A stretch of 64,000 nt of DNA from Kitasatospora sp. Root107 (GCF_001424875.1 NZ_LMCT01000023.1:186001-250000); one strand, 5' to 3'. Shown: positions 17,061-26,570, counted from the first letter of the stretch. Notes: generated by a model not told the origin, from the sequence alone. A program made the numbers and translations.

Positions 17061-17414
17061 TCAGAAGCTGGCCAGGCGTTCGACCGCCTTGCTCAGCCCG
17101 TCCAGTTCGTCCGCCACCCCGGCCATCTCGCGGACCCGGCCCTGGGCGTGGTTGGTGAACGCGTCGGCGGCGGGGCCGTGCCAGGTGAGCTTGCCGAGCG
17201 CCGAGTTGACGTCCGTGCTGAGCTTGTCGAACTCCTTGCCGAGGTCGGCGAGTTCCTTGGCGATCTGGCGCAGTTCGTCCTCGCCGCCGCCGAACATCTC
17301 GCCAAGGGCCCAGCGGGCGATCTCGGCGGGTGCCATGACGATGTCCTTGACCACCTTGGCACCTGCCCCGACCAGGTCCTTGGCGTCGTCCCATGCTTCG
17401 CTGATGAAGTTCAA
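17061..17414 (-). CDS. WXG100-superfamily protein
   Basis: A 117-residue helical-hairpin protein. LTWHGPAADAFTNHAQGRV holds the W-x-G turn (WHG), with long amphipathic helices either side (ELRQIAKELADLGKEFDKL and VREMAGVADELDGLSKAVERL). It lacks a signal peptide. ESAT-6-like proteins are secreted as pairs or act as chaperones for larger effectors. It precedes the NlpC/P60-like gene on the same strand with a 47-nt gap, so the two are probably an effector pair. No type VII machinery gene is in this window. Confidence 0.72.
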   Translation of the reverse strand: MNFISEAWDDAKDLVGAGAKVVKDIVMAPAEIARWALGEMFGGGEDELRQIAKELADLGKEFDKLSTDVNSALGKLTWHGPAADAFTNHAQGRVREMAGVADELDGLSKAVERLASF

Positions 17415-17464
17415 AGTGGCTCCCCCGGAACCTCGTACCTGCAGGATGACAATCCGTCAAAAGG

Positions 17465-18322
17465 CTATCCGAACACCTGAGTCCCGGGGAGTCCGCCCAC
17501 CACCCGGACTCCGGCCGGTCCACGCACGCCGCTCGCCAGCACGGCGCACGCTTCGAGGACGAGCCGTCCGTCCGCGTCCAGCCGGTCCGCCACCAGGCGG
17601 TCGTACGCCCGCTTGAGCGCGGCCAGCACGGACTCCGGCTGGGTGCTGACCACCAGGCCGATGTTGGCCACGCCGCCGGCCGGGCCGGCCCACCAGTCCT
17701 CCGGGTCGACCCGGTACGTCCAGCTCAGCTCGGCGGCCTCGACCTGCTGCCAGCCCGCCTCGGTGAGCAGCCCGGCCAGCCCCTCCGGCGTCCGTTCGAA
17801 GGCGACCGGGACGGACGGGAAGAGCGGGCGCTCCACCGCGACCGCGTCCAGCACCTCGCCGAACAGGTCCATAGCCCGGTTGGCCCCGCCGTGCCAGAGC
17901 GTCACGGCGCCCCGGCCGCCGGGGCGGACCACCCGGCGCAGCTCGGCCAGCGCTGCCACCGGGTCAGCCACGTGGTTGACCACGAAGTTGGCCGTGACCG
18001 CGTCGAACTCACGGTCGGCGAAAGGGAGTCCGGGCAGCAGGGCGTGCGAGACCGGCACCTCGGGCAGCCGTTCGGCGGCCACCTTCACCATCTGCGGCTC
18101 ACCGTCCACCGCCGTCACCGTCGCGCCCAGGGCCAGCGCGGCGGCGGCCACCGAGCCGGTGCCGGTGCCGACGTCCAGCAGTCGCAGGCCGGGGCCGGCC
18201 GCCACCCGGTCGAGCAGGGCCGGCACCGCGCCCGCGCAGAGCCCCGCGAAGCCCCGGAGGTAGGCGGCCGGCACGCCGTCGCCGGACCACATCCGGCGCT
18301 CGTGCCTGTCGAAGTCCTGCAT
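17465..18322 (-). CDS. Class I SAM-dependent methyltransferase
   Basis: A 285-residue enzyme with SAM motif I LLDVGTGTGSVAAAAL, motif II AVDGEPQMV and the post-II segment FDAVTANFVVNHVADPVAAL, as in UbiE/COQ5-like small-molecule methyltransferases. Substrate is unknown. The ATG at 18322 follows GAGGGG by 5 nt; a GTG at 18328 is too close to that site. It is divergent from hrpA. Confidence 0.82.
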   Translation of the reverse strand: MQDFDRHERRMWSGDGVPAAYLRGFAGLCAGAVPALLDRVAAGPGLRLLDVGTGTGSVAAAALALGATVTAVDGEPQMVKVAAERLPEVPVSHALLPGLPFADREFDAVTANFVVNHVADPVAALAELRRVVRPGGRGAVTLWHGGANRAMDLFGEVLDAVAVERPLFPSVPVAFERTPEGLAGLLTEAGWQQVEAAELSWTYRVDPEDWWAGPAGGVANIGLVVSTQPESVLAALKRAYDRLVADRLDADGRLVLEACAVLASGVRGPAGVRVVGGLPGTQVFG

Positions 18323-18441
18323 GTCCACCCCTCACGTAGTCCTGCCGCAGCCTACGACGGGGCCGGTCGAACGGTCTGTGACACTGGAGGTGCTCGAAAA
18401 CCGAGGTGCGCCCGCCCGCCCCTCCTTGCGAACCTAGAGGG

Positions 18442-21400
18442 ATGTCCGCAGTGAGTTCTCCCCAAGCCCAGCCCACCGATGTACCCACCGTCGGGGAGCT
18501 GGCCGCTCGGCTGCCCGAGCTGACACTGCGTGACCAGCAGCGGATCGGCCGTCGACTGGACGGGGCGCGCCGGGTCCGCAAGCCGGAGGCCCGCGACAAG
18601 ATCGCGGCCGAGCTGGCGGTGGACATCGGCCGCGCCGAGCTCCGGGTCGAACAGCGCCGGAACGCGGTGCCGGTGATCACGTACCCGGCCGAGCTCCCGG
18701 TCAGTCAGAAGAAGGACGACATCCTGGCGGCGATCCGGGACCACCAGGTGGTGATCGTCGCGGGTGAGACCGGCTCCGGCAAGACCACCCAGATCCCGAA
18801 GATCTGTCTGGAGCTGGGCCGCGGGGTGAAGGGCCTGATCGCCCACACCCAGCCGCGCCGGATCGCGGCCAGGACGGTGGCCGAACGGGTGGCCGAGGAG
18901 CTGCACACGCCACTCGGCGAGGCGGTCGGCTGGAAGGTCAGGTTCACCGACCAGGTCGGCCCTGACACCCTGGTGAAGCTGATGACGGACGGCATCCTGC
19001 TGGCCGAGATCCAGACCGACCGGGAGCTCCGCCAGTACGACACCCTGATCATCGACGAGGCGCACGAGCGCAGCCTCAACATCGACTTCATCCTCGGGTA
19101 CGTCAAACAGCTGCTGCCGCGCCGCCCCGACCTCAAGGTCGTGATCACCTCGGCGACCATCGACCCGGAGCGGTTCGCCAACCACTTCGGCGACGCGCCG
19201 ATCATCGAGGTCTCGGGACGCACCTATCCGGTCGAGGTGCGCTACCGCCCGATCCTGGAGGAGGGCGAGGAGGACACCGACCTGGACCGCGACCGCGACC
19301 AGGTGCAGGCGATTTGCGAGGCGGCCCAGGAGCTGCAGGCCGAGGGGCCTGGCGACATCCTGGTCTTCCTCTCCGGCGAGCGGGAGATCCGCGACACGGC
19401 CGACGCGCTCAACAAGCTGAACCTCAAGTTCACCGAGGTGCTCCCGCTGTACGCCCGGCTCTCCTCGGCCGAGCAGCACCGGGTCTTCCAGCGCTCCAAC
19501 AGCCGCCGGATCGTACTGGCCACCAACGTGGCCGAGACCTCGCTGACCGTTCCCGGCATCAAGTACGTGATCGACCCGGGCACCGCCCGGATCTCCCGGT
19601 ACAGCCACCGCACCAAGGTGCAGCGGCTGCCGATCGAGGCGGTCAGCCAGGCCAGCGCCAACCAGCGCAAGGGCCGCTGCGGCCGTACCTCGGACGGCAT
19701 CTGCATCCGGCTGTTCTCGGAGGAGGACTTCCTCGCCCGCCCCGAGTTCACCGACCCGGAGATCCTGCGCACCAACCTGGCCTCGGTCATCCTCCAGATG
19801 ACGGCGGCCGGCCTCGGCGACATCGCCGCCTTCCCCTTCCTCGACCCGCCGGACTCGCGGAACATCAAGGACGGCGTCAACCTGCTGCACGAGCTGGGCG
19901 CACTCGATCCGGCCGAGAAGGACCACCGCAAGCGGCTCACCCCGCTCGGCCGCAAGCTGGCCCAGCTGCCGGTCGACCCGCGGATGGCCCGGATGGTGAT
20001 CGAGGCCGACCGGCTCGGCGTGGTCCGGGACGTGATGGTGATCGCCGCCGCGCTCTCCATCCAGGACCCGCGCGAGCGCCCGGCCGAGAAGCGCCAGGCG
20101 GCCGACGAGCGGCACCGCAGGTTCAACTCGGAGACCTCCGACTTCCTGGCCTTCCTGGCGATGTGGCGGTACGTCAAGGAGCAGCAGAAGGAGCTCTCCT
20201 CCTCGGCCTTCCGCCGGATGTGCAAGTCCGAGTTCCTGAACTACCTGCGGATACGGGAGTGGCAGGACATCTACACCCAGCTGCGCACCGTGGCCAAGCA
20301 GCTCGGCGTCACGATCGAGGAGCCGCACGAGGACGCGGAGCCGGACGCCGACCGGATCCACCAGGCGCTGCTCTCCGGCCTGCTCTCGCACCTCGGCCTG
20401 TTCGACGTGGAGAAGCGCGAGTACGCCGGCGCCCGGGGCGCGCGCTTCGCGGTCTTCCCCGGCTCGGGGCTGTTCAAGAAGCCGCCGCGCTGGGTGATGT
20501 CGGCCGAGCTGGTGGAGACCTCCCGGCTGTGGGCCAGGATCAACGCCAAGATCGAGCCCGAGTGGGTCGAGCCGCTGGCCGAGCACCTGATCAAGAAGAG
20601 CTACAGCGAGCCGCACTGGGAGAAGAAGGCCGGCGCGGTGCTGGCGTTCGAGAAGGTCACCCTCTACGGGATGCCGATCGTCGCCCAGCGGAAGATCAAC
20701 TACGGGAAGATCGACCAGGAGCTCTGCCGCGAGCTGTTCATCCGTAACGCGCTGGTCGAGGGCGACTGGGAGACCCATCACCAGTTCTTCGGCGAGAATC
20801 GCCAACTCCTCAGCGAGGTCGCCGAGTTGGAGAACCGGGCCCGGCGCCGGGACATCCTGGTGGACGACCAGACCCTGTTCGACTTCTACGACGCCCGGCT
20901 GCCCGAGGACATCGTCTCCACCCGGCACTTCGACGCCTGGTGGAAGAAGGCCCGGCACGACCAGCCGGACCTGCTGAACTTCGAGAAGTCGATGCTGATC
21001 AACGACTCGGCGGACGGCGTCACCGAGGCGGACTACCCGGACTACTGGCAGCAGGGCAAGCTCCGGTTCAAGCTGACCTACCAGTTCGAGCCTGGCAGCG
21101 ACGCGGACGGCGTCACCGTGCACATCCCGCTCCCGGTGCTCAACCAGGTCACCGCCGAGGGCTTCGACTGGCAGATCCCCGGCCTGCGCGCCGAGCTGGT
21201 CACCGCGTACATCCGCTCACTGCCCAAGGCGCTGCGCCGCAACTTCGTACCGGCCCCGGACTTCGCCGGCAAGGCACTGCGGCTGGTGAAGGACCGTCAG
21301 GAGCCGCTGCTGCCCACCCTGGAGCACATCCTCAAGCGGATGTCGGCGATCACCATCCCGCCGGAGGCCTGGGACGACGAGCGGGTGCCCGACCACCTGC

Positions 21401-22407
21401 GGATCACCTTCCGGGTGGTGGACGGCAAGAAGAAGCTGGCCGAGTCCAAGGACCTGGAGGAACTCCGGCTCGGGCTCAAGCCCAAGCTCAAGGAGACGCT
21501 CTCCTCGGCCGCCTCCGGCCAGGGCATCGAACAGACCGGCCTGACCACCTGGCCGGCCGGCCTGCCGGTGCTCCAGCGCACCTTCGAGCAGCGCGCGCGC
21601 GGCCACTCGCTGCGGGCCTACCCGGCGCTGGTGGACGAGGGCGACTCGGTGGCGATCCGGCTCTTCGACACGCCCGAGGCCCAGCAGCAGGAGATGTGGG
21701 CGGGCACCCGGCGGCTGCTGATGCTGAGCATCAACTCCCCCGCCAAGTCCATCCAGCAGCGGCTCGGCAACCAGGCCAAGCTGGCGCTCTCGTACAGCCC
21801 GCACGGCTCCATCCCCGCTCTGTTCGAGGACATCGTGGCGGCCGCCACCGACCGGCTGATGGCCCTGCACGGCGGACCGGCCTGGGACGAGGCGTCCTTC
21901 ACCAAGCTGTACGACAAGGTCAGGGCCGACCTGTACGAGCTGTCCGCCGACACCACGCTGAAGACCGCCACCGCGCTGATCGCCTTCCACAAGGCGTCCA
22001 ACCGGCTGAAGAGCGTCTCCAGCCCGGTGCTGCTGACCGCCGTCAACGACGTCCGGCTGCATCTGGCCTCGCTGGTGCACCCCGGCTTCGTCACGGCCAC
22101 CGGCTGGCAGCGGCTGCCCGACCTGAAGCGCTACCTGCTCGCGGTCGACCGCAGACTGGAGGCGCTGCCCAACCACCCGCAGCGCGACCTGCTGCACCTG
22201 CACAAGGTCCAGCAGGTGCAGGACGCGTACGGCGACCTGCTCGCCAAGGTGCCGGCCGGCCGGGAGCCGTCGGCCGAGCTGCGGGCGATCCGCTGGATGA
22301 TCGAGGAACTCCGGGTGAGCTTCTTCGCGCAGGGTCTCGGCACCCCGACGCCCGTCTCGGAGAAGCGGATCCTGAAGGCGATGGAGGCGGCCGCCGCCGG
22401 GCTGTAG
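18442..22407 (+). CDS. hrpA: ATP-dependent RNA helicase HrpA
   Basis: A 1321-residue DEAH/RHA helicase of the usual HrpA length. It has motif I GETGSGKTT, Ia TQPRR, motif II DEAH, motif III SAT, motif V/VI regions TNVAETSLT and QRKGRCGRTSDG, followed by the HA2/ratchet domain (PPDSRNIKDGVNLLHELGALD), an OB-fold and the HrpA-specific C-terminal extension. It unwinds RNA or remodels ribosomes and mRNA. The ATG at 18442 is only 0-1 nt from AGAGGG; a GTG at 18451 with 9-nt spacing is an equally good start. A long reverse-strand open frame across this gene is a composition artefact. Confidence 0.95.
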   Translation: MSAVSSPQAQPTDVPTVGELAARLPELTLRDQQRIGRRLDGARRVRKPEARDKIAAELAVDIGRAELRVEQRRNAVPVITYPAELPVSQKKDDILAAIRDHQVVIVAGETGSGKTTQIPKICLELGRGVKGLIAHTQPRRIAARTVAERVAEELHTPLGEAVGWKVRFTDQVGPDTLVKLMTDGILLAEIQTDRELRQYDTLIIDEAHERSLNIDFILGYVKQLLPRRPDLKVVITSATIDPERFANHFGDAPIIEVSGRTYPVEVRYRPILEEGEEDTDLDRDRDQVQAICEAAQELQAEGPGDILVFLSGEREIRDTADALNKLNLKFTEVLPLYARLSSAEQHRVFQRSNSRRIVLATNVAETSLTVPGIKYVIDPGTARISRYSHRTKVQRLPIEAVSQASANQRKGRCGRTSDGICIRLFSEEDFLARPEFTDPEILRTNLASVILQMTAAGLGDIAAFPFLDPPDSRNIKDGVNLLHELGALDPAEKDHRKRLTPLGRKLAQLPVDPRMARMVIEADRLGVVRDVMVIAAALSIQDPRERPAEKRQAADERHRRFNSETSDFLAFLAMWRYVKEQQKELSSSAFRRMCKSEFLNYLRIREWQDIYTQLRTVAKQLGVTIEEPHEDAEPDADRIHQALLSGLLSHLGLFDVEKREYAGARGARFAVFPGSGLFKKPPRWVMSAELVETSRLWARINAKIEPEWVEPLAEHLIKKSYSEPHWEKKAGAVLAFEKVTLYGMPIVAQRKINYGKIDQELCRELFIRNALVEGDWETHHQFFGENRQLLSEVAELENRARRRDILVDDQTLFDFYDARLPEDIVSTRHFDAWWKKARHDQPDLLNFEKSMLINDSADGVTEADYPDYWQQGKLRFKLTYQFEPGSDADGVTVHIPLPVLNQVTAEGFDWQIPGLRAELVTAYIRSLPKALRRNFVPAPDFAGKALRLVKDRQEPLLPTLEHILKRMSAITIPPEAWDDERVPDHLRITFRVVDGKKKLAESKDLEELRLGLKPKLKETLSSAASGQGIEQTGLTTWPAGLPVLQRTFEQRARGHSLRAYPALVDEGDSVAIRLFDTPEAQQQEMWAGTRRLLMLSINSPAKSIQQRLGNQAKLALSYSPHGSIPALFEDIVAAATDRLMALHGGPAWDEASFTKLYDKVRADLYELSADTTLKTATALIAFHKASNRLKSVSSPVLLTAVNDVRLHLASLVHPGFVTATGWQRLPDLKRYLLAVDRRLEALPNHPQRDLLHLHKVQQVQDAYGDLLAKVPAGREPSAELRAIRWMIEELRVSFFAQGLGTPTPVSEKRILKAMEAAAAGL

Positions 22408-22460
22408 GGCCTCTCTTTCGGATCACGCCGGCCGCCCGGCGTGATCCGGAAGAGAGGCCC
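22407..22460 (+). terminator. Long hairpin after hrpA (repeat family B member)
   Basis: GGCCTCTCTT-CGGATCACGCCGG pairs with its near-complement (CGGCGTGATCCG-AAGAGAGGCC) across a 5-nt loop, starting at the stop codon. The arm CTCTCTT-CGGATC is shared with the inverted repeat at 53268-53426. Confidence 0.8.
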
Positions 22461-22496
22461 GGGAGCCGGTTCGACCTGGGGGCCCGGGATGCAGTA

Positions 22497-22543
22497 CGAT
22501 CTGTCTTGTTCGCGAGCGAGAAGCAGACGGACAAGACAGATCG
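22497..22543 (+). promoter_or_regulatory. 13-bp inverted repeat in the tRNA-Asp leader
   Basis: CGATCTGTCTTGT (22497-22509) and ACAAGACAGATCG (22531-22543) are perfect inverted repeats with a 21-nt loop. The downstream arm ends 12 nt before the tRNA. It may be a processing signal or an operator overlapping the promoter. Confidence 0.5.
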
Positions 22544-22555
22544 CAGTAACACTCT

Positions 22556-22629
22556 GGTCCTGTGGAGCAGTTGGTTAGCTCGCCACCCTGTCAAGGTGGA
22601 GGTCGCGGGTTCAAGTCCCGTCAGGATCG
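22556..22629 (+). tRNA. tRNA-Asp (anticodon GUC), copy 2
   Basis: Base-for-base identical to the 74-nt tRNA-Asp at 13445-13518. It is a single-gene unit with its own leader hairpin and terminator. Confidence 0.97.
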
Positions 22630-22637
22630 CCGTTCGA

Positions 22638-22673
22638 AAGAGGCTCGGAGCCATCAGGCTCCGGGCCTCTTCG
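22638..22673 (+). terminator. Terminator of tRNA-Asp copy 2
   Basis: GAGGCTCGGAGCC pairs with GGCTCCGGGCCTC (one G-U) around an ATCA loop, nine nt after the tRNA. Confidence 0.8.
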
Positions 22674-22953
22674 CGTTTCCCGCTGATCGGGCGTCAACTT
22701 CTACGTCACGGTAGGTCTAGACCACAAGATAACGCCGCTGTGATGGTCGTCACTTATCTTTTCCTGAGGCCGGACAGGTCGGACACCCCTGCAGGGGTTG
22801 CTGATTTAATATATAAAATTGCACACGCATTACCCCTCTTTCCCCCCACCCCACACGGGCCCCAATAGGAACACTGCATTCCGGGCAAGCCGAAAGGGGC
22901 CGCTTCCCCGACCCGGCGGAGTCAGGGATGCGGCCCCTTGCAGTGAGCTGGCG

Positions 22954-22977
22954 AAAAGGCCCCGAAGGGGCCTTCTC
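22954..22977 (-). terminator. Terminator overlapping the bldC stop
   Basis: AAGGCCCC-GAA-GGGGCCTT forms a compact hairpin at the bldC 3' end. A wider GGGGCCGC/GCGGCCCC pair lies just beyond at 22896-22937. The AT-rich stretch 22740-22860 between tRNA-Asp and this point shows no gene. Confidence 0.7.
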
Positions 22978-23182
22978 AGGCTTCGGTGCGCTGTGCCGGA
23001 ATACCGGCCAGCAGTGCGCGCACCTCCGCCTCGCGATACCGGCGGTGGCCGCCGAGAGTGCGGATGGACGTGAGCTTGCCCGCCTTGGCCCAGCGGGTGA
23101 CCGTCTTGGGGTCAACGCGGAACATGGTGGCGACCTCTGCCGGCGTCAGCAGGGGCTCGGCGTCAGGGGTACGAGCGGTCAT
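22976..23182 (-). CDS. bldC: Developmental regulator BldC
   Basis: A 68-residue protein consisting of one MerR-like winged helix without a dimerisation coil: LLTPAEVATMFRVDPKTVTR then GKLTSIRTLGGHRRYREAEV. This matches streptomycete BldC, which binds head-to-tail on direct repeats and delays entry into sporulation. Its neighbours (a conserved hypothetical gene, then a valine dehydrogenase) match the known bldC locus of Streptomyces. The ATG is preceded by GAGGAGG. About 530 bp of upstream DNA contains a dyad at 23413-23428. Confidence 0.97.
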   Translation of the reverse strand: MTARTPDAEPLLTPAEVATMFRVDPKTVTRWAKAGKLTSIRTLGGHRRYREAEVRALLAGIPAQRTEA

Positions 23183-23412
23183 GAGCGGCCTCCTCGGGAG
23201 AACCGAACCAGGGCGGTTCTATCCTTCAAATTCTGCACCTTGGCCCGCGATGCCCGAAATGGCATAGACGGGCCGAGTCGGTAATAGGACGAACGGCTTG
23301 TCCTGGTGTCTACAACTACACCATTCGTCCAGCCCCATCGGCCAAACCGCCAAAATTGACCCCTCACGGGTTCAAGAGCGACGGATGGCCATGGACCGTC
23401 CCATAGCGGACA

Positions 23413-23428
23413 GTCACCAATCGGTGAC
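23413..23428. promoter_or_regulatory. Dyad upstream of bldC
   Basis: GTCACC AATC GGTGAC is a perfect 6-4-6 dyad, 231 nt before the bldC start in the 23183-23709 intergenic region. An inverted repeat GAACC/GGTTC lies closer, in the leader near 23204-23218. No other gene is seen in this gap. Confidence 0.4.
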
Positions 23429-23709
23429 AAGCGGTTATGAGAGGACCAGACCCTTCGTTTCCCCGCAAAACAGGCACTACTCCCAGATCCACCCAGAAGT
23501 GGACACATCTGAGTGAACTTGGGCTGGTTGTCCCATTTTTACACATAGGCGTAAGTAAGCGTCAACGGTGAGTAGTGTCACGTTCGAGGGGTATTGACCC
23601 GAACCGGGACCTTCGTCCCGGACCCCAGGCCCAAAGGTCCCAACCATCATCGCCTGCCGCACTGACACCTGCCCCGACCGGGCCTGACGTCTCGTCAGTG
23701 CACCCCGCG

Positions 23710-24594
23710 TCAGCTCGCGTAGCGGAGCGCGTGCACCCGCCGCCAGCGCTCGGTCACGGTCTCGTACATCCGGGCCGCCTCCCGGCCGTCCCCGGCCCGC
23801 AGTGCGGCCACCCCCGCCTCGATCTCGCCGACCGAGTCCTCCTCGGCCAGCCCGGCGCCCAGCAGGTGCACCAGGCCGCCGTAGTCCAGCTCCACCAGCG
23901 AGCGCGGGTGGAACTCCTCCAACCACCGCCCCAGCTCCTCCACCCCACTGGCCAGCGCACCGCTCGGCACCCGCTCCCGCAGCGCCCGGTACACCCGGGC
24001 CACCCGGCGGCGGGCCTGCGACATCGGCGTCAGGTAGAACAGCGCGGCCGGCCGGTCCGGCGGACCGGCCGGCAGGAAGCAACGGTCCTCGGTGCCGAAC
24101 GGCAGGAACCAGCGCACCGGCACCTGCCACCGGTTGGTCAGGATCCACGGCCGGTCGTCCGGATGGGCCGCCCGCCAGCGCTCCCGGTCGGCCTGCGCGG
24201 CCGCCCGGACCACAGGCGGCAGCACGGTGTCCAGCAGCGCCACCGGGAGCGACTCGGCCAGCTCCTCCATCGCCTGCCAGCTGCGCAGCCTGGTCGCCCA
24301 CGGACAGACGTAGGTCACCCCGTCCAGCACCCGGACGAAGGCCCGCTCGCTCTCCCGCTCGGGCAGCGCCCGCGGCGTCCGGGCCAGCAGCTCGGCCAGC
24401 GCGCCCCGCTGCTCGGCCAGCACCGCCGGGGCCACCGCCTGGGCCGCCTCCACCGCGTCCGGCCCGTACCGGGCCGCGTAGGCCTGCCAGCGGGCCCGCT
24501 CCGGGCCCGGATAGGCGGCCAGCGGCTCGTACACGCGCAGATGGGCCGCGTAGGGCGGGAGCACCGAGGTACGCACAGCGGTCACATCCGGCAT
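23710..24594 (-). CDS. Conserved hypothetical protein of the bldC-vdh locus
   Basis: A 294-residue protein without recognised catalytic motifs. It is Ala/Arg-rich with segments such as RWYL-like WQVPVRWFLPFGTEDRCFL and ALFYLTPMSQARRRVARVYRALRE. There is no signal peptide or membrane helix. Its position between bldC and the valine dehydrogenase gene is conserved in streptomycetes. Function is unknown. The ATG at 24594 lacks a clear ribosome site, and a longer in-frame start at 24705 is possible. Confidence 0.6.
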   Translation of the reverse strand: MPDVTAVRTSVLPPYAAHLRVYEPLAAYPGPERARWQAYAARYGPDAVEAAQAVAPAVLAEQRGALAELLARTPRALPERESERAFVRVLDGVTYVCPWATRLRSWQAMEELAESLPVALLDTVLPPVVRAAAQADRERWRAAHPDDRPWILTNRWQVPVRWFLPFGTEDRCFLPAGPPDRPAALFYLTPMSQARRRVARVYRALRERVPSGALASGVEELGRWLEEFHPRSLVELDYGGLVHLLGAGLAEEDSVGEIEAGVAALRAGDGREAARMYETVTERWRRVHALRYAS

Positions 24595-24737
24595 CGTCGC
24601 ACGGGGGAGCCGACCGGGTACCCAGGACGGGGCTGAATCGTTGTGCCAAGGGGCAGAACGGGCCACAGCCCCGCGACTAGGCTTCGTCACAGGCGCCCAC
24701 ACCACAGCAGTGGGCCACAGATACTGGAGTCACCACA

Positions 24738-25913
24738 GTGACCGACGTACAGACTCTGTCCGCTTCGCACCCCGCACCCGGCGTGCTGAGCAGGATCTTC
24801 CGTACCGAGCAGGACGGCGCGCCGAACGACGGCCACGAGCAGGTCGTGCTCTGCCACGACCGCGCCTCGGGCCTGAAGGCCATCATCGCCATCCACTCCA
24901 CCGCCCTCGGCCCGGCCCTCGGCGGTACCCGGTTCTTCCCGTACGTCTCCGAGGAGGCGGCGCTGGAGGACGCGCTCAACCTCTCGCGCGGGATGAGCTA
25001 CAAGAACGCGCTCGCCGGGCTCGACCTCGGCGGCGGCAAGGCCGTCATCATCGGCGACCCGAGCACGGCGAAGAACGAGGCGATGCTGCGCGCCTACGGC
25101 CGCTTCGTGCAGTCGCTGCGCGGCCGCTACGTCACCGCCTGCGACGTCGGCACCTACGTGCAGGACATGGACGTGGTGGCCCGTGAGTGCGACTACGTGA
25201 CCGGCCGCTCGCCCGAGCAGGGCGGCGCCGGCGACTCCTCGGTGCTGACCGCCTTCGGCGTCTTCCAGGGCATGCGCGCCTCCGCCCAGGCCAGCTGGGG
25301 CCAGCCCACCCTGCGCGGCCGCCGGGTCGGCATCGCGGGCGTCGGCAAGGTCGGCCACTACCTGGTCGGCCACCTGGTCGCGGACGGCGCCACCGTGGTG
25401 GTCACCGACGTGTCCGAGGCCGCCGTGAACCGGGTCAGGGCCGCCTACCCGGACGTCGAGGTGGTGGCGGACACCGCCGCGCTGCTGCAGGCCCGGCTGG
25501 ACGTCTACGCCCCCTGCGCGCTCGGCGGCGCGCTGGACGACCACACGGTCGGTGCGCTCGGCGCGGCCGGCACCGCGGTGGTTTGCGGCGCGGCCAACAA
25601 CCAGCTGGCCCACCCGGGCGTGGAGAAGGACCTGGCCGGCCGCGGCATCCTCTACGCGCCGGACTACCTGGTGAACTCCGGCGGAGTGATCCAGGTGGCC
25701 GACGAGTTCGAGTCGCAGCACAAGGGCGGCTACAACTTCGACCGGGCCAAGACCAAGGCCACGAAGATCTTCGACACCACCCTGGAGATCTTCACCCGGG
25801 CCGCCGCCGACGGCGTGCCCCCGGCGGTGGCCGCCGACCGGCTGGCCGAGAAGCGGATGCGGGAGATCAGCGCGCTCCGCTCGGTGCTGCTGCCGGGCGC
25901 CCGGCAGAGCTGA
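24738..25913 (+). CDS. vdh: Valine (branched-chain/aromatic) dehydrogenase
   Basis: A 391-residue Glu/Leu/Phe/Val dehydrogenase-family enzyme, expected to deaminate valine and related amino acids with NAD+ to 2-oxo acids that feed branched acyl-CoA and polyketide starter pools. The N-terminal domain has [19 protein letters not shown] and the catalytic-Lys segment [19 protein letters not shown]. The Rossmann domain has [17 protein letters not shown]. The GTG start follows GGAG by 9 nt. A strong terminator follows at 25922-25947. Confidence 0.92.
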   Translation: MTDVQTLSASHPAPGVLSRIFRTEQDGAPNDGHEQVVLCHDRASGLKAIIAIHSTALGPALGGTRFFPYVSEEAALEDALNLSRGMSYKNALAGLDLGGGKAVIIGDPSTAKNEAMLRAYGRFVQSLRGRYVTACDVGTYVQDMDVVARECDYVTGRSPEQGGAGDSSVLTAFGVFQGMRASAQASWGQPTLRGRRVGIAGVGKVGHYLVGHLVADGATVVVTDVSEAAVNRVRAAYPDVEVVADTAALLQARLDVYAPCALGGALDDHTVGALGAAGTAVVCGAANNQLAHPGVEKDLAGRGILYAPDYLVNSGGVIQVADEFESQHKGGYNFDRAKTKATKIFDTTLEIFTRAAADGVPPAVAADRLAEKRMREISALRSVLLPGARQS

Positions 25914-25921
25914 CCGTGGGC

Positions 25922-25947
25922 TGCGGGGGAGGTCCGCCTCCCCCGCA
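25922..25947 (+). terminator. Terminator of vdh
   Basis: A perfect 11-bp stem TGCGGGGGAGG / CCTCCCCCGCA with loop TCCG. The remaining intergenic DNA to 26273 holds a small CCCCCG/CGGGGG hairpin near 26000 and presumably the DUF3073 promoter, with no gene seen. Confidence 0.85.
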
Positions 25948-26273
25948 TCACGATGTGGAACCGGATTCTCGATTGGTAGCCCGAACGGGCGATGCCGAGC
26001 CCCCGGTCGGGGGATAATCGGTCTTGGAACAACCGGCCTGGGCAGGCTCTGAACAGCCTGCGAAAGCCCGAAAATCCCCTCGTGACCTGGAAGGACCTGG
26101 TTTCGGGGGGTGGCAGTGCGCGCCACGTCACACCGGCGACGTACCGTTCGGCGGCGGAAACAGGTACCGTTAATGCTCCAAGGGACGGTTCTCCCACTTC
26201 GGGCAGACCGCTCCTGATCATGAACACGTGTCAGACTCGGGGCCGTGAGCCCCATCGTTGAGGGGGTCGACCC

Positions 26274-26525
26274 ATGGGGCGCGGCCGGGCCAAGGCCAAG
26301 CAGACGAAGGTCGCCCGCGAGCTGAAGTACAACGGCGGCGGCTTTGACGCCAACCGTCTGTCCAGCGAGCTGGGTGTATCGCCCTCCACTGCTTCGATCA
26401 AGCCGGAACCGATCGAGGAAGAGGAAGAGGACGATCCCTACGCGGCGTATGCGGACCTCTACGCCGACGAGGATGACGACGCGGAAGCGGACGCCGGCAG
26501 TAGCCAGTCCCGCCGTCGCGCGTAA
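26274..26525 (+). CDS. DUF3073 family protein
   Basis: An 83-residue actinobacterial protein. The basic N-terminus GRGRAKAKQTKVARELKYNG and the acidic middle EEEEEDDPYAAYADLYADEDDD are hallmarks of DUF3073. Function is unknown; the split charge suggests nucleic-acid or ribosome contact. The ATG is preceded by GAGGGGG. A hairpin terminator follows at 26537-26570. Confidence 0.88.
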   Translation: MGRGRAKAKQTKVARELKYNGGGFDANRLSSELGVSPSTASIKPEPIEEEEEDDPYAAYADLYADEDDDAEADAGSSQSRRRA

Positions 26526-26536
26526 GAGCCTGACCT

Positions 26537-26570
26537 GACCGGCTCGGTACCCACGGGTGCCGAGCCGGTC
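26537..26570 (+). terminator. Terminator of the DUF3073 gene
   Basis: GACCGGCTCGG pairs with CCGAGCCGGTC, extended inward by further pairs, and is followed by TTC. Confidence 0.85.

Noticed and set aside
18352-21123. A 923-codon open frame on the reverse strand across hrpA
   Set aside because: It mirrors hrpA codons, a usual high-GC effect, and has low-complexity composition with no domain. hrpA has full helicase motifs.
13445-22629. Duplicate 74-bp sequence as attachment sites of an integrative element
   Set aside because: The two copies are complete tRNA-Asp genes with their own terminators, and no integrase or mobile genes lie between them.
22740-22860. AT-rich segment as a replication origin
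   Set aside because: Too short, with no cluster of DnaA boxes and no dnaA or dnaN beside it. It lies between a tRNA terminator and the bldC 3' end.
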